Below are positions 24,482-33,096 of a stretch of DNA of 44,112 nt, one piece after another (positions within the stretch are counted from its first letter, which is position 1; every line of letters starts with the position of its first letter). The notes beneath the pieces were generated by a model. It was not told where the DNA came from, did not search any database, and saw only the letters and a list, made by a program, of their open reading frames with translations. Position numbers and translations under genes: made by a program. This DNA is from Hyphomicrobiales bacterium (GTDB lineage: Bacteria; Pseudomonadota; Alphaproteobacteria; Rhizobiales; Xanthobacteraceae): contig JAFKKL010000011.1 in NCBI GenBank assembly GCA_017305595.1, positions 1-44,112 on the forward strand, read 5' to 3'.

Positions 24482-24741
24482 CGAACCCACACCACGAAAA
24501 GCCATACGATCACCCCAGCACAATCGCGGGCCGCGCCATGCCATAAGCAAGACCCGGCTCCGGATATGGCAAATATGACGTTAATTGATGAATGAACTGC
24601 AAACGTCGGCGCCGCGCCGATTCCCGTACAGGCCGAAGTGACAGTCGCCGGGCCGGCAAGAAGTCAGGGACCCGTCGCCCTGAGCACCGAGCCGGAAGAA
24701 CAGACAAATTCATCGAGAATTGGCTTCGACTCGATTCTCGC

Positions 24742-24822
24742 CATTGCAAGCGAACCAAAGCATTCCAGCTCTTGCCGCGTATTTTTCTGGATTACTTTGC
24801 CGCTTCACTCCTTGCCATGACG
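24742..24822. repeat. degenerate dispersed palindrome
   Basis: The left arm CATTGCAAGCGAACCAAAGC...TTCCAG (24742-24768) and the right arm CTGGATTACTTTGCCGCTTC...GCCATGACG (24787-24822) are imperfect inverted copies around a short spacer. It resembles the CATTGCGAGC...GCAATGACG element that I recall from Bradyrhizobium genomes. Confidence 0.55.
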
Positions 24823-24898
24823 GAAACATCGTCATGCTCCTGTCGTTTGCAACGCCCCAACCGGGACAACTCGATTTGTCGAATTTTATGCAATGTCT

Positions 24899-24914
24899 TT
24901 AAGTCGAAGTTTAC
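24899..24914 (+). promoter_or_regulatory. CtrA-like box upstream of the Flp pilin gene
   Basis: TTAA-GTCGAAG-TTTAC differs from TTAA-N7-TTAAC at one base. It lies 156 bp before the pilin start and points toward it. In Caulobacter the pilin gene is a known CtrA target. Confidence 0.4.
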
Positions 24915-24922
24915 CGTCTGCA

Positions 24923-24949
24923 AGAAACCCCCGATACATGCGGGTTTCT
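24923..24949 (+). other. hairpin in the pilin leader region
   Basis: AGAAACCC and GGGTTTCT form eight perfect pairs around an 11-base loop. It lies between the CtrA-like box and the pilin gene and could be part of the leader or an operator. No T-run follows. Confidence 0.4.
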
Positions 24950-25070
24950 GCGATCGAATTAACTGCGCTGAAATTTTCTGAGCCTAGTGTCTCGCTCATG
25001 GTCACGGTGCTGAGAACGCCGTTGCCACCGGACATCGAGTTCACAGCCACGTGCACACAGGGAGTTTGTT

Positions 25071-25253
25071 ATGAAGAATCTTGTTAAGCGTTTTGCCAAG
25101 GACGAGTCGGGCGCCACCGCGATCGAGTACGGCCTGATTGCCGCCGGTATCGCCCTCGCGATCATCACCATCGTGACCACCTTGGGCAGCACGCTCCAGG
25201 CGAAGTTTACCGCCGTCAACACCAAGGTGCTGGCCCAGCCGAACGGCGACTAA
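25071..25253 (+). CDS. pilA: Flp/Fap-type major pilin
   Basis: A 60-residue Flp pilin, the main subunit of the type IVc pilus. The leader MKNLVKRFAKDESG is cut after Gly14. The mature protein starts ATAIEYGLIAAGIALAIITIV with Glu19-Tyr20 as the Flp signature, leaving about 46 residues that are mostly one helix. The prepilin peptidase gene lies 288 bp downstream. Start ATG 25071 has AGGGAG seven bases upstream. A strong terminator follows directly, so the pilin is made from its own short message, which suits the high dose needed compared with the assembly proteins. Confidence 0.95.
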   Translation: MKNLVKRFAKDESGATAIEYGLIAAGIALAIITIVTTLGSTLQAKFTAVNTKVLAQPNGD

Positions 25254-25275
25254 GCGATCTGCCGTGACGCATTTC

Positions 25276-25305
25276 GAAAAGGCCCCGGCTTGCCGGGGCC
25301 TTTTC
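25276..25305 (+). terminator. intrinsic terminator after the pilin gene
   Basis: AAAAGGCCCCGGC-tt-GCCGGGGCCTTTT is a thirteen-pair perfect hairpin ending in TTTTC. It lies about 22 bp after the pilin stop codon and separates pilin transcription from the cpa operon. Confidence 0.9.
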
Positions 25306-25541
25306 TGCCTCCGGTGTACTTCTTTTGTAAAATTACGGCCGTCGATGAAAACGGCAGTGGCGGCGCAACCGGCGACCGGCAAGGAACGTGCGTTCCAGAC
25401 CGTCCGCATGGCCTCCGACCGCATCCCCCGTTCTCCTGACACGCGCCATCAACCTCCGGTGAACCCGCACGCACATTTCGCGATTGTTCACCATTCGCCG
25501 GTTAGCTTTCCGCATCACGAACGCGCGACACGGGCCGCATC

Positions 25542-26066
25542 ATGATCCTCGACCTCCTCCGGCTGCTGCTGTTTCCCATGCTGATGGCGTTCGCAGCCTC
25601 CAGCGATCTCCTGACCATGACGATTTCCAACCGCGTCTCGCTGTTGCTGATCGCCGGCTTCTTTGTACTCGCGGTCGCATCAGGCATGGGATTGACCGAG
25701 ATCGGCCAGCATATCGGTGCGGGCGCCGTGGTGCTGACGGTGGCGTTCACCTGCTTTGCCATGGGCTGGATCGGCGGCGGCGACGCCAAGGTGGCGGCCG
25801 CCACCGCGCTGTGGCTCGGCTTCGATTATCTGTTGCCGTATCTGCTCATTTCTTCGGTATTGGGCGGCGTGCTGACATTGCTGCTGCTCGAATTCCGCCG
25901 CTGGCCGATCCCCTATATGCTATCCGGCCAGCAATGGTTGCTACGGTTGCATCACCACGAGACCGGCATCCCCTATGGCATAGCGCTCGCAGCCGGCGCG
26001 CTGATGGTCTATCCACAAACTGACTGGATCAGGGCCGTCGATCTCGGCCGCTTCATCGCCGGATAA
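25542..26066 (+). CDS. cpaA: CpaA/TadV prepilin peptidase
   Basis: A 174-residue integral membrane A24 aspartic peptidase that removes the leader of Flp pilin and the TadE-like pseudopilins. The two catalytic aspartates are Asp22 (AASSDLLTM) and Asp81 in the GGGD motif (GWIGGGDAK), which are on the cytoplasmic face. Five or so membrane helices are visible, and the length fits the short CpaA/TadV form lacking a methyltransferase domain. The start at ATG 25542 is clean. The cpaB gene begins 231 bp later after a dispersed repeat and two hairpins, so it may have its own promoter. Confidence 0.92.
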   Translation: MILDLLRLLLFPMLMAFAASSDLLTMTISNRVSLLLIAGFFVLAVASGMGLTEIGQHIGAGAVVLTVAFTCFAMGWIGGGDAKVAAATALWLGFDYLLPYLLISSVLGGVLTLLLLEFRRWPIPYMLSGQQWLLRLHHHETGIPYGIALAAGALMVYPQTDWIRAVDLGRFIAG

Positions 26067-26132
26067 AGCGTTTTCGAGCGAAGTGGACACCGGTTCGCGT
26101 AAAGAAAACGCGTCAAAGCTGGAATCTAGAGC
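26067..26132. repeat. dispersed repeat, third family, copy 2
   Basis: It starts AGCGTTTTCGAGCGAAGTGG right after the cpaA stop codon, continues with ACCGGTTCGCGTAAAGAAAACGC and ends AATCTAGAGC. It is closely similar to the unit at 19731-19796. Confidence 0.82.
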
Positions 26133-26135
26133 TTC

Positions 26136-26188
26136 GTTCCGATTTGATCGGAACGGGCTCCAGCCTCCGAGACCATGAAAAGGTCTCG
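26136..26188 (+). other. two hairpins between cpaA and cpaB
   Basis: GTTCCGAT-ttg-ATCGGAAC (26136-26154) and CGAGACC-atgaaaa-GGTCTCG (26168-26188) are perfect inverted repeats. The second is followed by only two T, so strong termination is not expected. Together with the next CtrA-like box they mark a transcription boundary. Confidence 0.45.
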
Positions 26189-26212
26189 TTAAGCTCATTT
26201 CGATACGCGTCA

Positions 26213-26228
26213 TTAACCATGCTTTGAC
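26213..26228 (+). promoter_or_regulatory. CtrA-like box upstream of cpaB
   Basis: TTAA-CCATGCT-TTGAC has one mismatch to TTAA-N7-TTAAC. It is 69 bp before the cpaB start codon and has the same orientation. Confidence 0.45.
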
Positions 26229-26297
26229 GAATAACTGCTCAACTCCCGCTACGGCGATGATTGCGTCGCTGCGTCCAGTTCGTGGGAAGTGAAGCGT

Positions 26298-27086
26298 ATG
26301 AAGACCGCTCGCATTGTCGTCCTGACCATTGCAGTCGGTGCCGGTGGCCTTGCCGCCTATTTGGCCTCAGGCTCAGACCACAAGCCGCAACCCGCGCCGG
26401 TCGCCCAGATGCAGACCGTTGAGGTTCTGGTCGCCAAGGCTGACATCCCGCTCGGAAAGACGCTCACGGCCAACGACCTTCAGTGGCAGACATGGCCGGC
26501 GAAAGCGGCCAGCGCCAGCTTCGTGCGCCGCGACAGCCGCCCCGACGCGGCGAAGAAACTCGAAGGCGCCGCCATCGCGCGCTCGCCGTTCGTGACCGGC
26601 GAACCCATCCGCGACAGCAAGCTGGTGATGGCCGGCAACACCGGCTTCATGGCGGCGGTGCTGCCCGCCGGCATGCGCGCCATTTCGACTGAAATTTCCC
26701 CTGAAACCGGCGCCGGCGGCTTCATCCTGCCGAACGACCGTGTCGACGTCATCCTGTCGCGGCGCGAGAAGAATCCGGATCAGAACAACGGCGAGGCGGC
26801 GGTCTCCGAAATCATCCTGACCAACGTGCGCGTGCTGGCGATCGACCAGACGCCGCGTGAGAAGGAAGGTCAAAACACCGTCGTCGGCAAGACCGCCACC
26901 CTGGAATTGAAGCCGGAGCAAGCGGAAACGCTGGCCCGCGCGCGCCAGACCGGCACGTTGTCGCTGGCGCGGCGCAGCCTCGCCGACGCCAACGCGCCGG
27001 TGGCCAGCAACGACGAACTCGGCAAACGCGAATCCATCAACGTGGTGCGTTACGGCGTAGCGACCAAGGCAACGGCCCGGCAGTAA
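26298..27086 (+). CDS. cpaB: CpaB/RcpC pilus assembly protein
   Basis: A 262-residue CpaB. One N-terminal membrane anchor (about 4-24) leads to a SAF domain (VEVLVAKADIPLGKTLTANDL, about residues 42-105) and the RcpC-type C-terminal domain (FILPNDRVDVILSRREKN). CpaB sits in the periplasm and is thought to link the secretin to the inner membrane part of the Flp machine. ATG 26298 is preferred to the GTG at 26289, because GGGAAG (26284-26289) then stands eight bases upstream. It heads the run cpaB-C-D-E-F-tadB-tadC with gaps of at most 23 bp. Confidence 0.92.
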   Translation: MKTARIVVLTIAVGAGGLAAYLASGSDHKPQPAPVAQMQTVEVLVAKADIPLGKTLTANDLQWQTWPAKAASASFVRRDSRPDAAKKLEGAAIARSPFVTGEPIRDSKLVMAGNTGFMAAVLPAGMRAISTEISPETGAGGFILPNDRVDVILSRREKNPDQNNGEAAVSEIILTNVRVLAIDQTPREKEGQNTVVGKTATLELKPEQAETLARARQTGTLSLARRSLADANAPVASNDELGKRESINVVRYGVATKATARQ

Positions 27087-27104
27087 ATCGGAAGGATCTA
27101 CGAA

Positions 27105-28562
27105 ATGAAGTGTCGGGACAATCGCGGGCCGGTTGGCGCGGTGATGAAACAGGCGCTGTGCTTTGCCGCTGCCGGCGCGCTGATGCTCGAGCCGATGCTG
27201 ACGCCGGTGCTGGCCGCGAACCAGCCGATCCCGGCAGCAGCAAGCCCCAGCGGTTACCTCAACGCGCGTCACCTGGCGCTCGGCATCGGCAAATCGGTGG
27301 TGATCGACCTGCCGCGCGACGTCAAGGATGTGTTGGTCGCCGATCCGAAGATCGCCAACGCCGTGGTGCGTTCGGCGCAGCGCGCCTACATCATCGGCGC
27401 CACGGTAGGCCAGACCAACATCGTGTTCTTTGATGCATCCGGACAGCAGATCGCCGCCTATGACATCGCGGTGACCCGCGATCTCAACGGCATTCGCGGC
27501 GCGCTGAAACAAATTCTTCCCGGCGCCACCATCAATGTCGAGGGCATCGGTCAGGGCGTCGTACTGTCGGGAATGGTCGGATCGCAGGCGGAATCGCAGC
27601 AGGCATTCGACATCGCCGTTCGTTTGGTCGGCGACGAGAAAAATGTCGTCAACAGCCTCACCGTGCGCGGCCGCGATCAGGTGATGCTCAAGGTCGTGGT
27701 GGCCGAGGTCCAGCGCAACGTCATCAAGCAACTTGGTGTCGATCTCAGCGCCAACATGAACTACGGCACCGCCGTGGTGAATTTCAACAACGCAAACCCG
27801 TTTACCGCCAACGGACGTGCTCTGGTGAGCGGCAATGCGGCGACCGCCGGCTTCGGCAACAGCGGAACGCCGGGTGTTCCCAGCGTGCAGGCGACGGTAC
27901 GCGCGATGGAAAGCGCCGGCGTAATGCGTACGCTGGCGGAGCCGAACCTGACCGCGATCTCGGGCGAAAGCGCCAACTTCCTCGCGGGCGGCGAATTCCC
28001 GATTCCATCGGGCATCAGCTGCACCAACGGAACGTGTACACCGACCATCAGCTTCAAGAAATTCGGTATTTCGCTGAACTTCACCCCGGTGGTGTTGAGC
28101 GAAGGCCGCATCAGTCTGCGCGTCGCAACCGAAGTGTCCGAAGTCAGCAACGACAACGCCATCCAGATCTCCGGCACGTCGGTGCCGTCGATCAAGACAC
28201 GGCGCGCCGACACCACGCTGGAAATTCCCTCCGGCGGGTCGATGGCGATGGCTGGCCTGATCCAGCAGCAGACCAAGATGGCCATCAACGGCATGCCGGG
28301 GCTGGCGCGCCTGCCGATTCTCGGCACGCTGTTCCGCAGCCGCGATTACGTCAACAACAACACCGAGCTGATGGTGCTGGTGACGCCGTACGTCGTGCGC
28401 GCGGTGGCGCAGAAGGATCTGTCAAGGCCCGACGACGGCTTCGTCGCCGCATCCGATCCGCAGGCGGACCTGCTCGGCAGCATCAATCGCATCTACGGCA
28501 TTCCCGGGCGCGATCCGGCGGACCGGAAATATCGCGGCACTTACGGCTTCATCACCGATTGA
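27105..28562 (+). CDS. cpaC: CpaC/RcpA outer membrane secretin
   Basis: A 485-residue secretin that forms the outer membrane channel for the Flp pilus. A signal peptide (to about residue 36, PVLAANQ) is followed by an N0-like domain (about 45-125), a BON-like domain (about 130-180), and the secretin pore domain. The pore region shows LAEPNLTAISGESANFLAGGE, FTPVVLSEGRISLRVATEV and the conserved IPSGGSMAMAGLIQ with the LPILGTLFRS tail. Length fits the CpaC family. Start ATG 27105, with GGAAGGA upstream, lies 18 bp after cpaB. Confidence 0.94.
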   Translation: MKCRDNRGPVGAVMKQALCFAAAGALMLEPMLTPVLAANQPIPAAASPSGYLNARHLALGIGKSVVIDLPRDVKDVLVADPKIANAVVRSAQRAYIIGATVGQTNIVFFDASGQQIAAYDIAVTRDLNGIRGALKQILPGATINVEGIGQGVVLSGMVGSQAESQQAFDIAVRLVGDEKNVVNSLTVRGRDQVMLKVVVAEVQRNVIKQLGVDLSANMNYGTAVVNFNNANPFTANGRALVSGNAATAGFGNSGTPGVPSVQATVRAMESAGVMRTLAEPNLTAISGESANFLAGGEFPIPSGISCTNGTCTPTISFKKFGISLNFTPVVLSEGRISLRVATEVSEVSNDNAIQISGTSVPSIKTRRADTTLEIPSGGSMAMAGLIQQQTKMAINGMPGLARLPILGTLFRSRDYVNNNTELMVLVTPYVVRAVAQKDLSRPDDGFVAASDPQADLLGSINRIYGIPGRDPADRKYRGTYGFITD

Positions 28563-28583
28563 GACGGGACAAGGACAACCGCA

Positions 28584-29327
28584 ATGACCACGCAACGACC
28601 CGTCGCAACGCTCACTCGCCTTCGCACCGCCGCGCTGCTTGTCGGCGTGGCGCTGGCGCTCGGTGCCTGCAATCACACCCGGTCGCAGCAGGACATCACC
28701 GGCAGCATTCCTGACGACTACCGCCTGCGGCATCCGATCGCCATTCAGGAAGCCGACCAAAGCATCGCTATCTTCGTCGGCAACGGCCGCGGCGGCCTGA
28801 ATGCGTCGCAGCGCGCGGAAATCGTCGCGCTCGGCCGCACCTGGATGCGCGAGGGCACCGGCGCGATCGTCATCGAGGTGCCTTCGCACACGCCGAACGC
28901 CCGGGCCGCGGGCGACTCGCTGCGCGAGATCAAGTCGCTGCTGGCCGCGAGCGGAATCCCGGCGCGTGGCATCGTGGTGCGCAACTATCGTCCGACAGAT
29001 GCGCAGGTGTTCGCCGCGATCCGCGTCAGCTATCCGAGGATCACCGCCTCCGCCGGCCCGTGCGGACTGTGGCCGGAAGATCTCGGCCCCTCGATCAAGG
29101 GCAAGTCGTATCTCGATAACACCAACTACTGGAATTTCGGCTGCGCCAATCAGCGTAATCTGGCGGCAATGGTCGATAATCCATCCGATCTGGTGCAACC
29201 ACGGCCGGAAGGCCCCGCCTACAACGCCCGGCGCACGACAGTCCTCGACAAGTATCGCAAGGGTGAAGGCACCGCGACCAACTACCCCGATGCCGACAAG
29301 GGCAAAATCAGCAGTGTGGGCCAATGA
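28584..29327 (+). CDS. cpaD: CpaD pilus assembly lipoprotein
   Basis: A 247-residue CpaD family protein. The lipobox LALGAC gives lipid attachment at Cys29 after a basic, hydrophobic leader, so it is probably anchored to the outer membrane and helps the secretin assemble. The central part (NARAAGDSLREIKSLLAASGI and GIVVRNYRP) resembles the OmpA-like core of CpaD. The C-terminal part has GCANQRNLAAMVDNPSDLVQPR, typical of the family. Its last four bases overlap the cpaE start (ATGA), which suggests coupled translation. Confidence 0.9.
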   Translation: MTTQRPVATLTRLRTAALLVGVALALGACNHTRSQQDITGSIPDDYRLRHPIAIQEADQSIAIFVGNGRGGLNASQRAEIVALGRTWMREGTGAIVIEVPSHTPNARAAGDSLREIKSLLAASGIPARGIVVRNYRPTDAQVFAAIRVSYPRITASAGPCGLWPEDLGPSIKGKSYLDNTNYWNFGCANQRNLAAMVDNPSDLVQPRPEGPAYNARRTTVLDKYRKGEGTATNYPDADKGKISSVGQ

Positions 29328-30595
29328 TCAGTTTCGAACGCCAGACCCAGGACGAAACGTCGGCGACCGTCGCGTCGCCTGATACGGATACGCACATCGC
29401 ACCGGCGCCACGCGTGTCGGTGCAGGCGTTCTGCGAAACGGTGGAGACCGCGGCGGTCATGCAGTCGGCCGGCGAGGATCGTCGTCTGGGCAAGGCCCAC
29501 ATCAAGATCCAGATGGGCGGTATCGCCGCCGCGATCGAAGCCTACCGCACTTCGCCGACTCCGAATGTCATCGTCCTCGAAACCCAGGGACGCGGTGACA
29601 TCCTCACCGGGCTCGACCAGCTCGCGACGGTGTGCGACGCCGGCACCCGCGTCGTCGTCATCGGCCGGGTCAACGACGTCACACTGTATCGCGAACTGGT
29701 TCGCCGCGGCGTCAGCGATTATGTGATGGCACCGGTCGCTCCGCTCGACGTCGTTCGCGCGATCTGCAACCTGTTCTCCGCGCCGGAAGCCAAGGCCGTC
29801 GGCCGCATCATCGCCGTGGTCGGCGCCAAGGGCGGCGTCGGCGCATCGACGGTCGCTCACAACGTCGCATGGGCGATCGCGCGCGACCTCGCGCTGGATT
29901 CGGTGGTTGCCGATCTCGACCTGGCCTTCGGCACGGCGGGACTGGACTACAATCAGGACCCCTCGCAGGGCATCGCCGAGGCGGTGTTCTCGCCGGACCG
30001 CGTCGATACCGCCTTCATGGACCGCCTGCTGTCGAAATGCACCGATCATCTCAGCCTGCTGGCGGCGCCGGCCACGCTGGATCGCGTCTACGATTTCGGG
30101 GCGGAAGCCTTCGATTCGATCTTCGATACGCTGCGCACCACGATGCCGTGCATCGTGCTCGACGTGCCGCACCAGTGGTCCGGCTGGGCGCGGCGCGCGC
30201 TGATCGGCGCCGACGATATCCTGATCGTGGCAACGCCGGATCTCGCCAATCTGCGCAACACCAAGAACCTGTACGACCTGCTGAAGGCGGCCCGGCCGAA
30301 CGATCGCGCGCCGCTGTACTGCCTGAACCAGGTCGGCGTACCCAAACGGCCTGAAATCAATGCCAGCGAGTTCGCCAAGGCGATCGAAAGCCAGCCGGTC
30401 GCCACGATTCCCTTTGAGCCTCAATTGTTCGGCGCCGCCGCCAACAATGGTCAGATGATCGCGGAGATCTCCGCCAATCATCGCATCACCGAGACATTCC
30501 TGCAGATCGCACAGCGGTTGACGGGGCGCGGCGAGGCCAAGAAGCCGCGCAATTCGCTGCTGGCGCCGCTGCTTGAAAAACTGCGGGCCAGATAG
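29324..30595 (+). CDS. cpaE: CpaE/TadZ pilus localisation ATPase
   Basis: A 423-residue MinD-like protein. An N-terminal receiver-like domain (about 30-155) precedes an ATPase domain with GAKGGVGAST at 167-176. The signature Lys169 is kept, but the second lysine of KGGxGKT is Ala174, as is usual for this family to my knowledge. Asp residues in VVADLDLAFG and VLDVPH follow. CpaE/TadZ proteins sit at the cell pole and place the Flp machinery there, probably as dimers on the membrane. It is translationally coupled to cpaD and precedes cpaF by 23 bp. Confidence 0.92.
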   Translation: MISFERQTQDETSATVASPDTDTHIAPAPRVSVQAFCETVETAAVMQSAGEDRRLGKAHIKIQMGGIAAAIEAYRTSPTPNVIVLETQGRGDILTGLDQLATVCDAGTRVVVIGRVNDVTLYRELVRRGVSDYVMAPVAPLDVVRAICNLFSAPEAKAVGRIIAVVGAKGGVGASTVAHNVAWAIARDLALDSVVADLDLAFGTAGLDYNQDPSQGIAEAVFSPDRVDTAFMDRLLSKCTDHLSLLAAPATLDRVYDFGAEAFDSIFDTLRTTMPCIVLDVPHQWSGWARRALIGADDILIVATPDLANLRNTKNLYDLLKAARPNDRAPLYCLNQVGVPKRPEINASEFAKAIESQPVATIPFEPQLFGAAANNGQMIAEISANHRITETFLQIAQRLTGRGEAKKPRNSLLAPLLEKLRAR

Positions 30596-30618
30596 ACCCA
30601 ACCGGGTGGAGTATCGTC

Positions 30619-32097
30619 GTGTTCGGTAAGCGTAGCGGATCGGAAAACGATAGCAGGGCCGCAAGGGCCCCCGAAGTCGTGCTGGAGCCAGTCACGGCAC
30701 CGCCGTCGGCCAGCCCATCGTTGCCGGCTTCCGCTCCGGTGACGTCGCCGCCGCTTGCGCCGACACGTCCAACACCGAAGGCTCCGCCTCCGTCACAGGA
30801 GATGCGGCGCTCGGACAACTACTATCAGGTCAAGGCCACCATCTTCGGCGCGCTGATCGAGGCGATCGATCTGGCGCAGCTCGCCAAGCTGGATTCGGAA
30901 TCGGCGCGCGAGGAAATCCGCGACATCGTCAACGAGATCATCGCGATCAAGAATATCGTGATGTCGATCGCCGAGCAGGAAGAACTGCTCGACGACATCT
31001 GCAACGACGTCCTCGGATACGGGCCGCTGGAACCGCTGCTGGCGCGCGACGACATCGCCGACATCATGGTCAACGGCGCCGGCACGGTCTTCATCGAAGT
31101 CAGCGGCAAGATCGAAAAGACCGGCATCCGCTTCCGCGACAACCAGCAGCTTCTCAACATCTGCCAGCGCATCGTCAGCCAGGTCGGCCGGCGCGTCGAC
31201 GAATCCTCGCCGATCTGCGACGCACGCCTCGCCGACGGATCCCGCGTCAACGCCATCGTGCCGCCGCTGGCGATCGACGGGCCCGCTCTTACCATTCGTA
31301 AATTCCGCAAGGACAAGCTGACGCTCGACCAGTTGGTGAAGTACGGCTCCATCACCGCGTCGGGCGCAGAGATCCTGCAGATCATCGGCCGTGTCCGCTG
31401 CAACATCCTGGTGTCGGGCGGTACCGGTTCCGGCAAGACCACGCTGCTGAACTGCCTGACGCAGTACATCGATCACGACGAGCGGATCATCACCTGCGAG
31501 GACGCCGCCGAGTTGCAACTGCAACAGCCTCACGTGGTGCGACTTGAAACCCGCCCGCCGAATATCGAAGGCGAAGGCCAGATCACCATGCGCGATCTGG
31601 TCAAGAACTGTCTGCGTATGCGGCCTGAACGCATCATCGTCGGCGAAGTCCGCGGCCCCGAGGCCTTCGACCTGTTGCAGGCCATGAACACCGGTCACGA
31701 CGGCTCAATGGGCACGCTGCACGCCAACAATCCGCGCGAGGCGCTGTCACGCTGCGAATCGATGATCACCATGGGTGGTTATTCACTGCCGTCCCGCACC
31801 ATCCGCGAGATGATCTGCGGCTCCATCGACGTCATCGTGCAAGCGGCCCGCCTGCGCGACGGTTCGCGGCGGATCACCCACATCACCGAAGTGATCGGCA
31901 TGGAAGGCGACACCATCATTACCCAGGACATCTTCGTCTACGACCTGATGGGCGAGGACGCCAACGGCAAGATCATCGGCCGGCACCGGTCGACCGGCAT
32001 CGGACGCCCCGCGTTCTGGGAGCGCGCCCGATATTACAATGAAGAAGGGCGACTGGCAGCGGCGCTCGATGCTTCCGATGCCGACATCAACGTCTGA
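30619..32097 (+). CDS. cpaF: CpaF/TadA pilus assembly ATPase
   Basis: A 492-residue hexameric secretion ATPase that powers Flp pilus extension, and in Tad systems also retraction. A Pro-rich N terminus (about 20-60) leads to the N-terminal domain and the RecA-like core. The core has Walker [10 protein letters not shown] at about 267-275, an Asp box (CEDAAELQL), Walker B ([14 protein letters not shown]) and a His box ([12 protein letters not shown]). The start is GTG at 30619 with a GGGTGGAG site upstream. It passes 9 bp to tadB. Confidence 0.95.
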   Translation: MFGKRSGSENDSRAARAPEVVLEPVTAPPSASPSLPASAPVTSPPLAPTRPTPKAPPPSQEMRRSDNYYQVKATIFGALIEAIDLAQLAKLDSESAREEIRDIVNEIIAIKNIVMSIAEQEELLDDICNDVLGYGPLEPLLARDDIADIMVNGAGTVFIEVSGKIEKTGIRFRDNQQLLNICQRIVSQVGRRVDESSPICDARLADGSRVNAIVPPLAIDGPALTIRKFRKDKLTLDQLVKYGSITASGAEILQIIGRVRCNILVSGGTGSGKTTLLNCLTQYIDHDERIITCEDAAELQLQQPHVVRLETRPPNIEGEGQITMRDLVKNCLRMRPERIIVGEVRGPEAFDLLQAMNTGHDGSMGTLHANNPREALSRCESMITMGGYSLPSRTIREMICGSIDVIVQAARLRDGSRRITHITEVIGMEGDTIITQDIFVYDLMGEDANGKIIGRHRSTGIGRPAFWERARYYNEEGRLAAALDASDADINV

Positions 32098-32106
32098 CGG
32101 TGATCC

Positions 32107-33087
32107 ATGAACCTCGAAACCATGGCCCTGGCATTTCTCGCGGCCACCGCCATCGGCGGGGTCGCATGGGTTTTCATCTATCCGCTGTTGTCCGGCGAAC
32201 GCCAGGCTGAAAAACGCCGGGCCTCGGTGGCGCGATCCGAAGCGGTTCGCGTCAACACCAGCGTCGATCGCGCCCAGCGCTCGCGCCGGCAGCAGGTCGA
32301 AAACTCGCTGAAGGAAATCGAGGATCGGAGCAAGAAGGAAAAAAAGGTTCCGCTCGGCAACCGCATCACGCAGGCCGGCCTATCGTGGTCGAAACAGAAG
32401 TTCTTCGTGATATCGGGCGTGTTCGGCTTCTTCGTTTTTGCGATCGCCTTCTTGCTCGGAAGCGGACTGCTGGCCGCGGTCGGCCTCGGCTTCGCGGCCG
32501 GCTTCGGCGTGCCGCGCTGGGTGCTCGGTTTCCTGAAAAGGCGGCGCGAGAAGAAATTTCTCGCTGCCCTTCCCGACGCCGTCGACGTCATCGTACGCGG
32601 CATCAAGGCGGGACTGCCGTTGTTCGAATCCATCAAGGTGGTTGCCGCCGATGCGCCGCAACCCTTGAAAGGCGAGTTTCTGACGATCATCGAAACCCAG
32701 ACCATCGGCATGCCGCTCGGTGACGCCTGTTTGCGGCTCTATGAACGGATGCCGCTGCCCGAGGTGAATTTCTTCGGTATCGTCGTCGCGATCCAGCAGA
32801 AATCCGGCGGCAACCTGTCGGAGGCGCTCGCCAACCTGTCAAAGGTGCTGCGCGACAGAAAGAAGATGCGCGAGAAGATTCAGGCGATGTCGATGGAAGC
32901 CAAGGCATCCGCCGGCATTATCGGCTCGTTACCGCCGACCATGATGTTCCTCGTCTACCTGACCACGCCGCAATATATTTCGCTGCTCTGGACCGAACCG
33001 CTCGGGCGCATCATGCTGGCCGGCTGCGTGCTCTGGATGAGCATGGGAATCCTGGTCATGAAGAAGATGATCAATTTCGACTTCTGA
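32107..33087 (+). CDS. tadB: TadB inner membrane platform protein
   Basis: A 326-residue integral membrane protein with a T2SSF domain (about 155-280: FLAALPDAVDVIVRGIKAGLP, GGNLSEALANLSKVLRDRKKMREK). Membrane helices lie at about 6-22, two near 97-140, and two at the C terminus (about 277-322). TadB and TadC form the inner membrane platform that works with the CpaF ATPase. ATG 32107 follows cpaF by 9 bp and precedes tadC by 9 bp. Confidence 0.93.
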   Translation: MNLETMALAFLAATAIGGVAWVFIYPLLSGERQAEKRRASVARSEAVRVNTSVDRAQRSRRQQVENSLKEIEDRSKKEKKVPLGNRITQAGLSWSKQKFFVISGVFGFFVFAIAFLLGSGLLAAVGLGFAAGFGVPRWVLGFLKRRREKKFLAALPDAVDVIVRGIKAGLPLFESIKVVAADAPQPLKGEFLTIIETQTIGMPLGDACLRLYERMPLPEVNFFGIVVAIQQKSGGNLSEALANLSKVLRDRKKMREKIQAMSMEAKASAGIIGSLPPTMMFLVYLTTPQYISLLWTEPLGRIMLAGCVLWMSMGILVMKKMINFDF

Positions 33088-33096
33088 GGTTAGGTC

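Larger units (their letters stand above)
24482..25070. other. 589-bp intergenic region before the pilin gene
   Basis: This is the divergent control region between the leftward N0-domain gene and the rightward pilin gene. It contains a degenerate palindromic repeat (24742-24822), a CtrA-like box (24899-24914), a hairpin (24923-24949) and the pilin ribosome-binding site (AGGGAG, 25059-25064). A rightward frame at 24592-24981 has Arg/Ser-rich, unstructured content and crosses the repeat; I do not call it a gene. Confidence 0.6.

Noticed and set aside
24592-24981. A 129-residue rightward frame before the pilin gene
   Set aside because: Arg/Ser-rich with no family features. It is partly a translated palindromic repeat and crosses the pilin control region.
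29825-29854. Missing second Walker lysine in CpaE taken as inactivation
   Set aside because: To my knowledge the KGGVGAST form is normal for CpaE/TadZ proteins, so it is not evidence of a dead gene.
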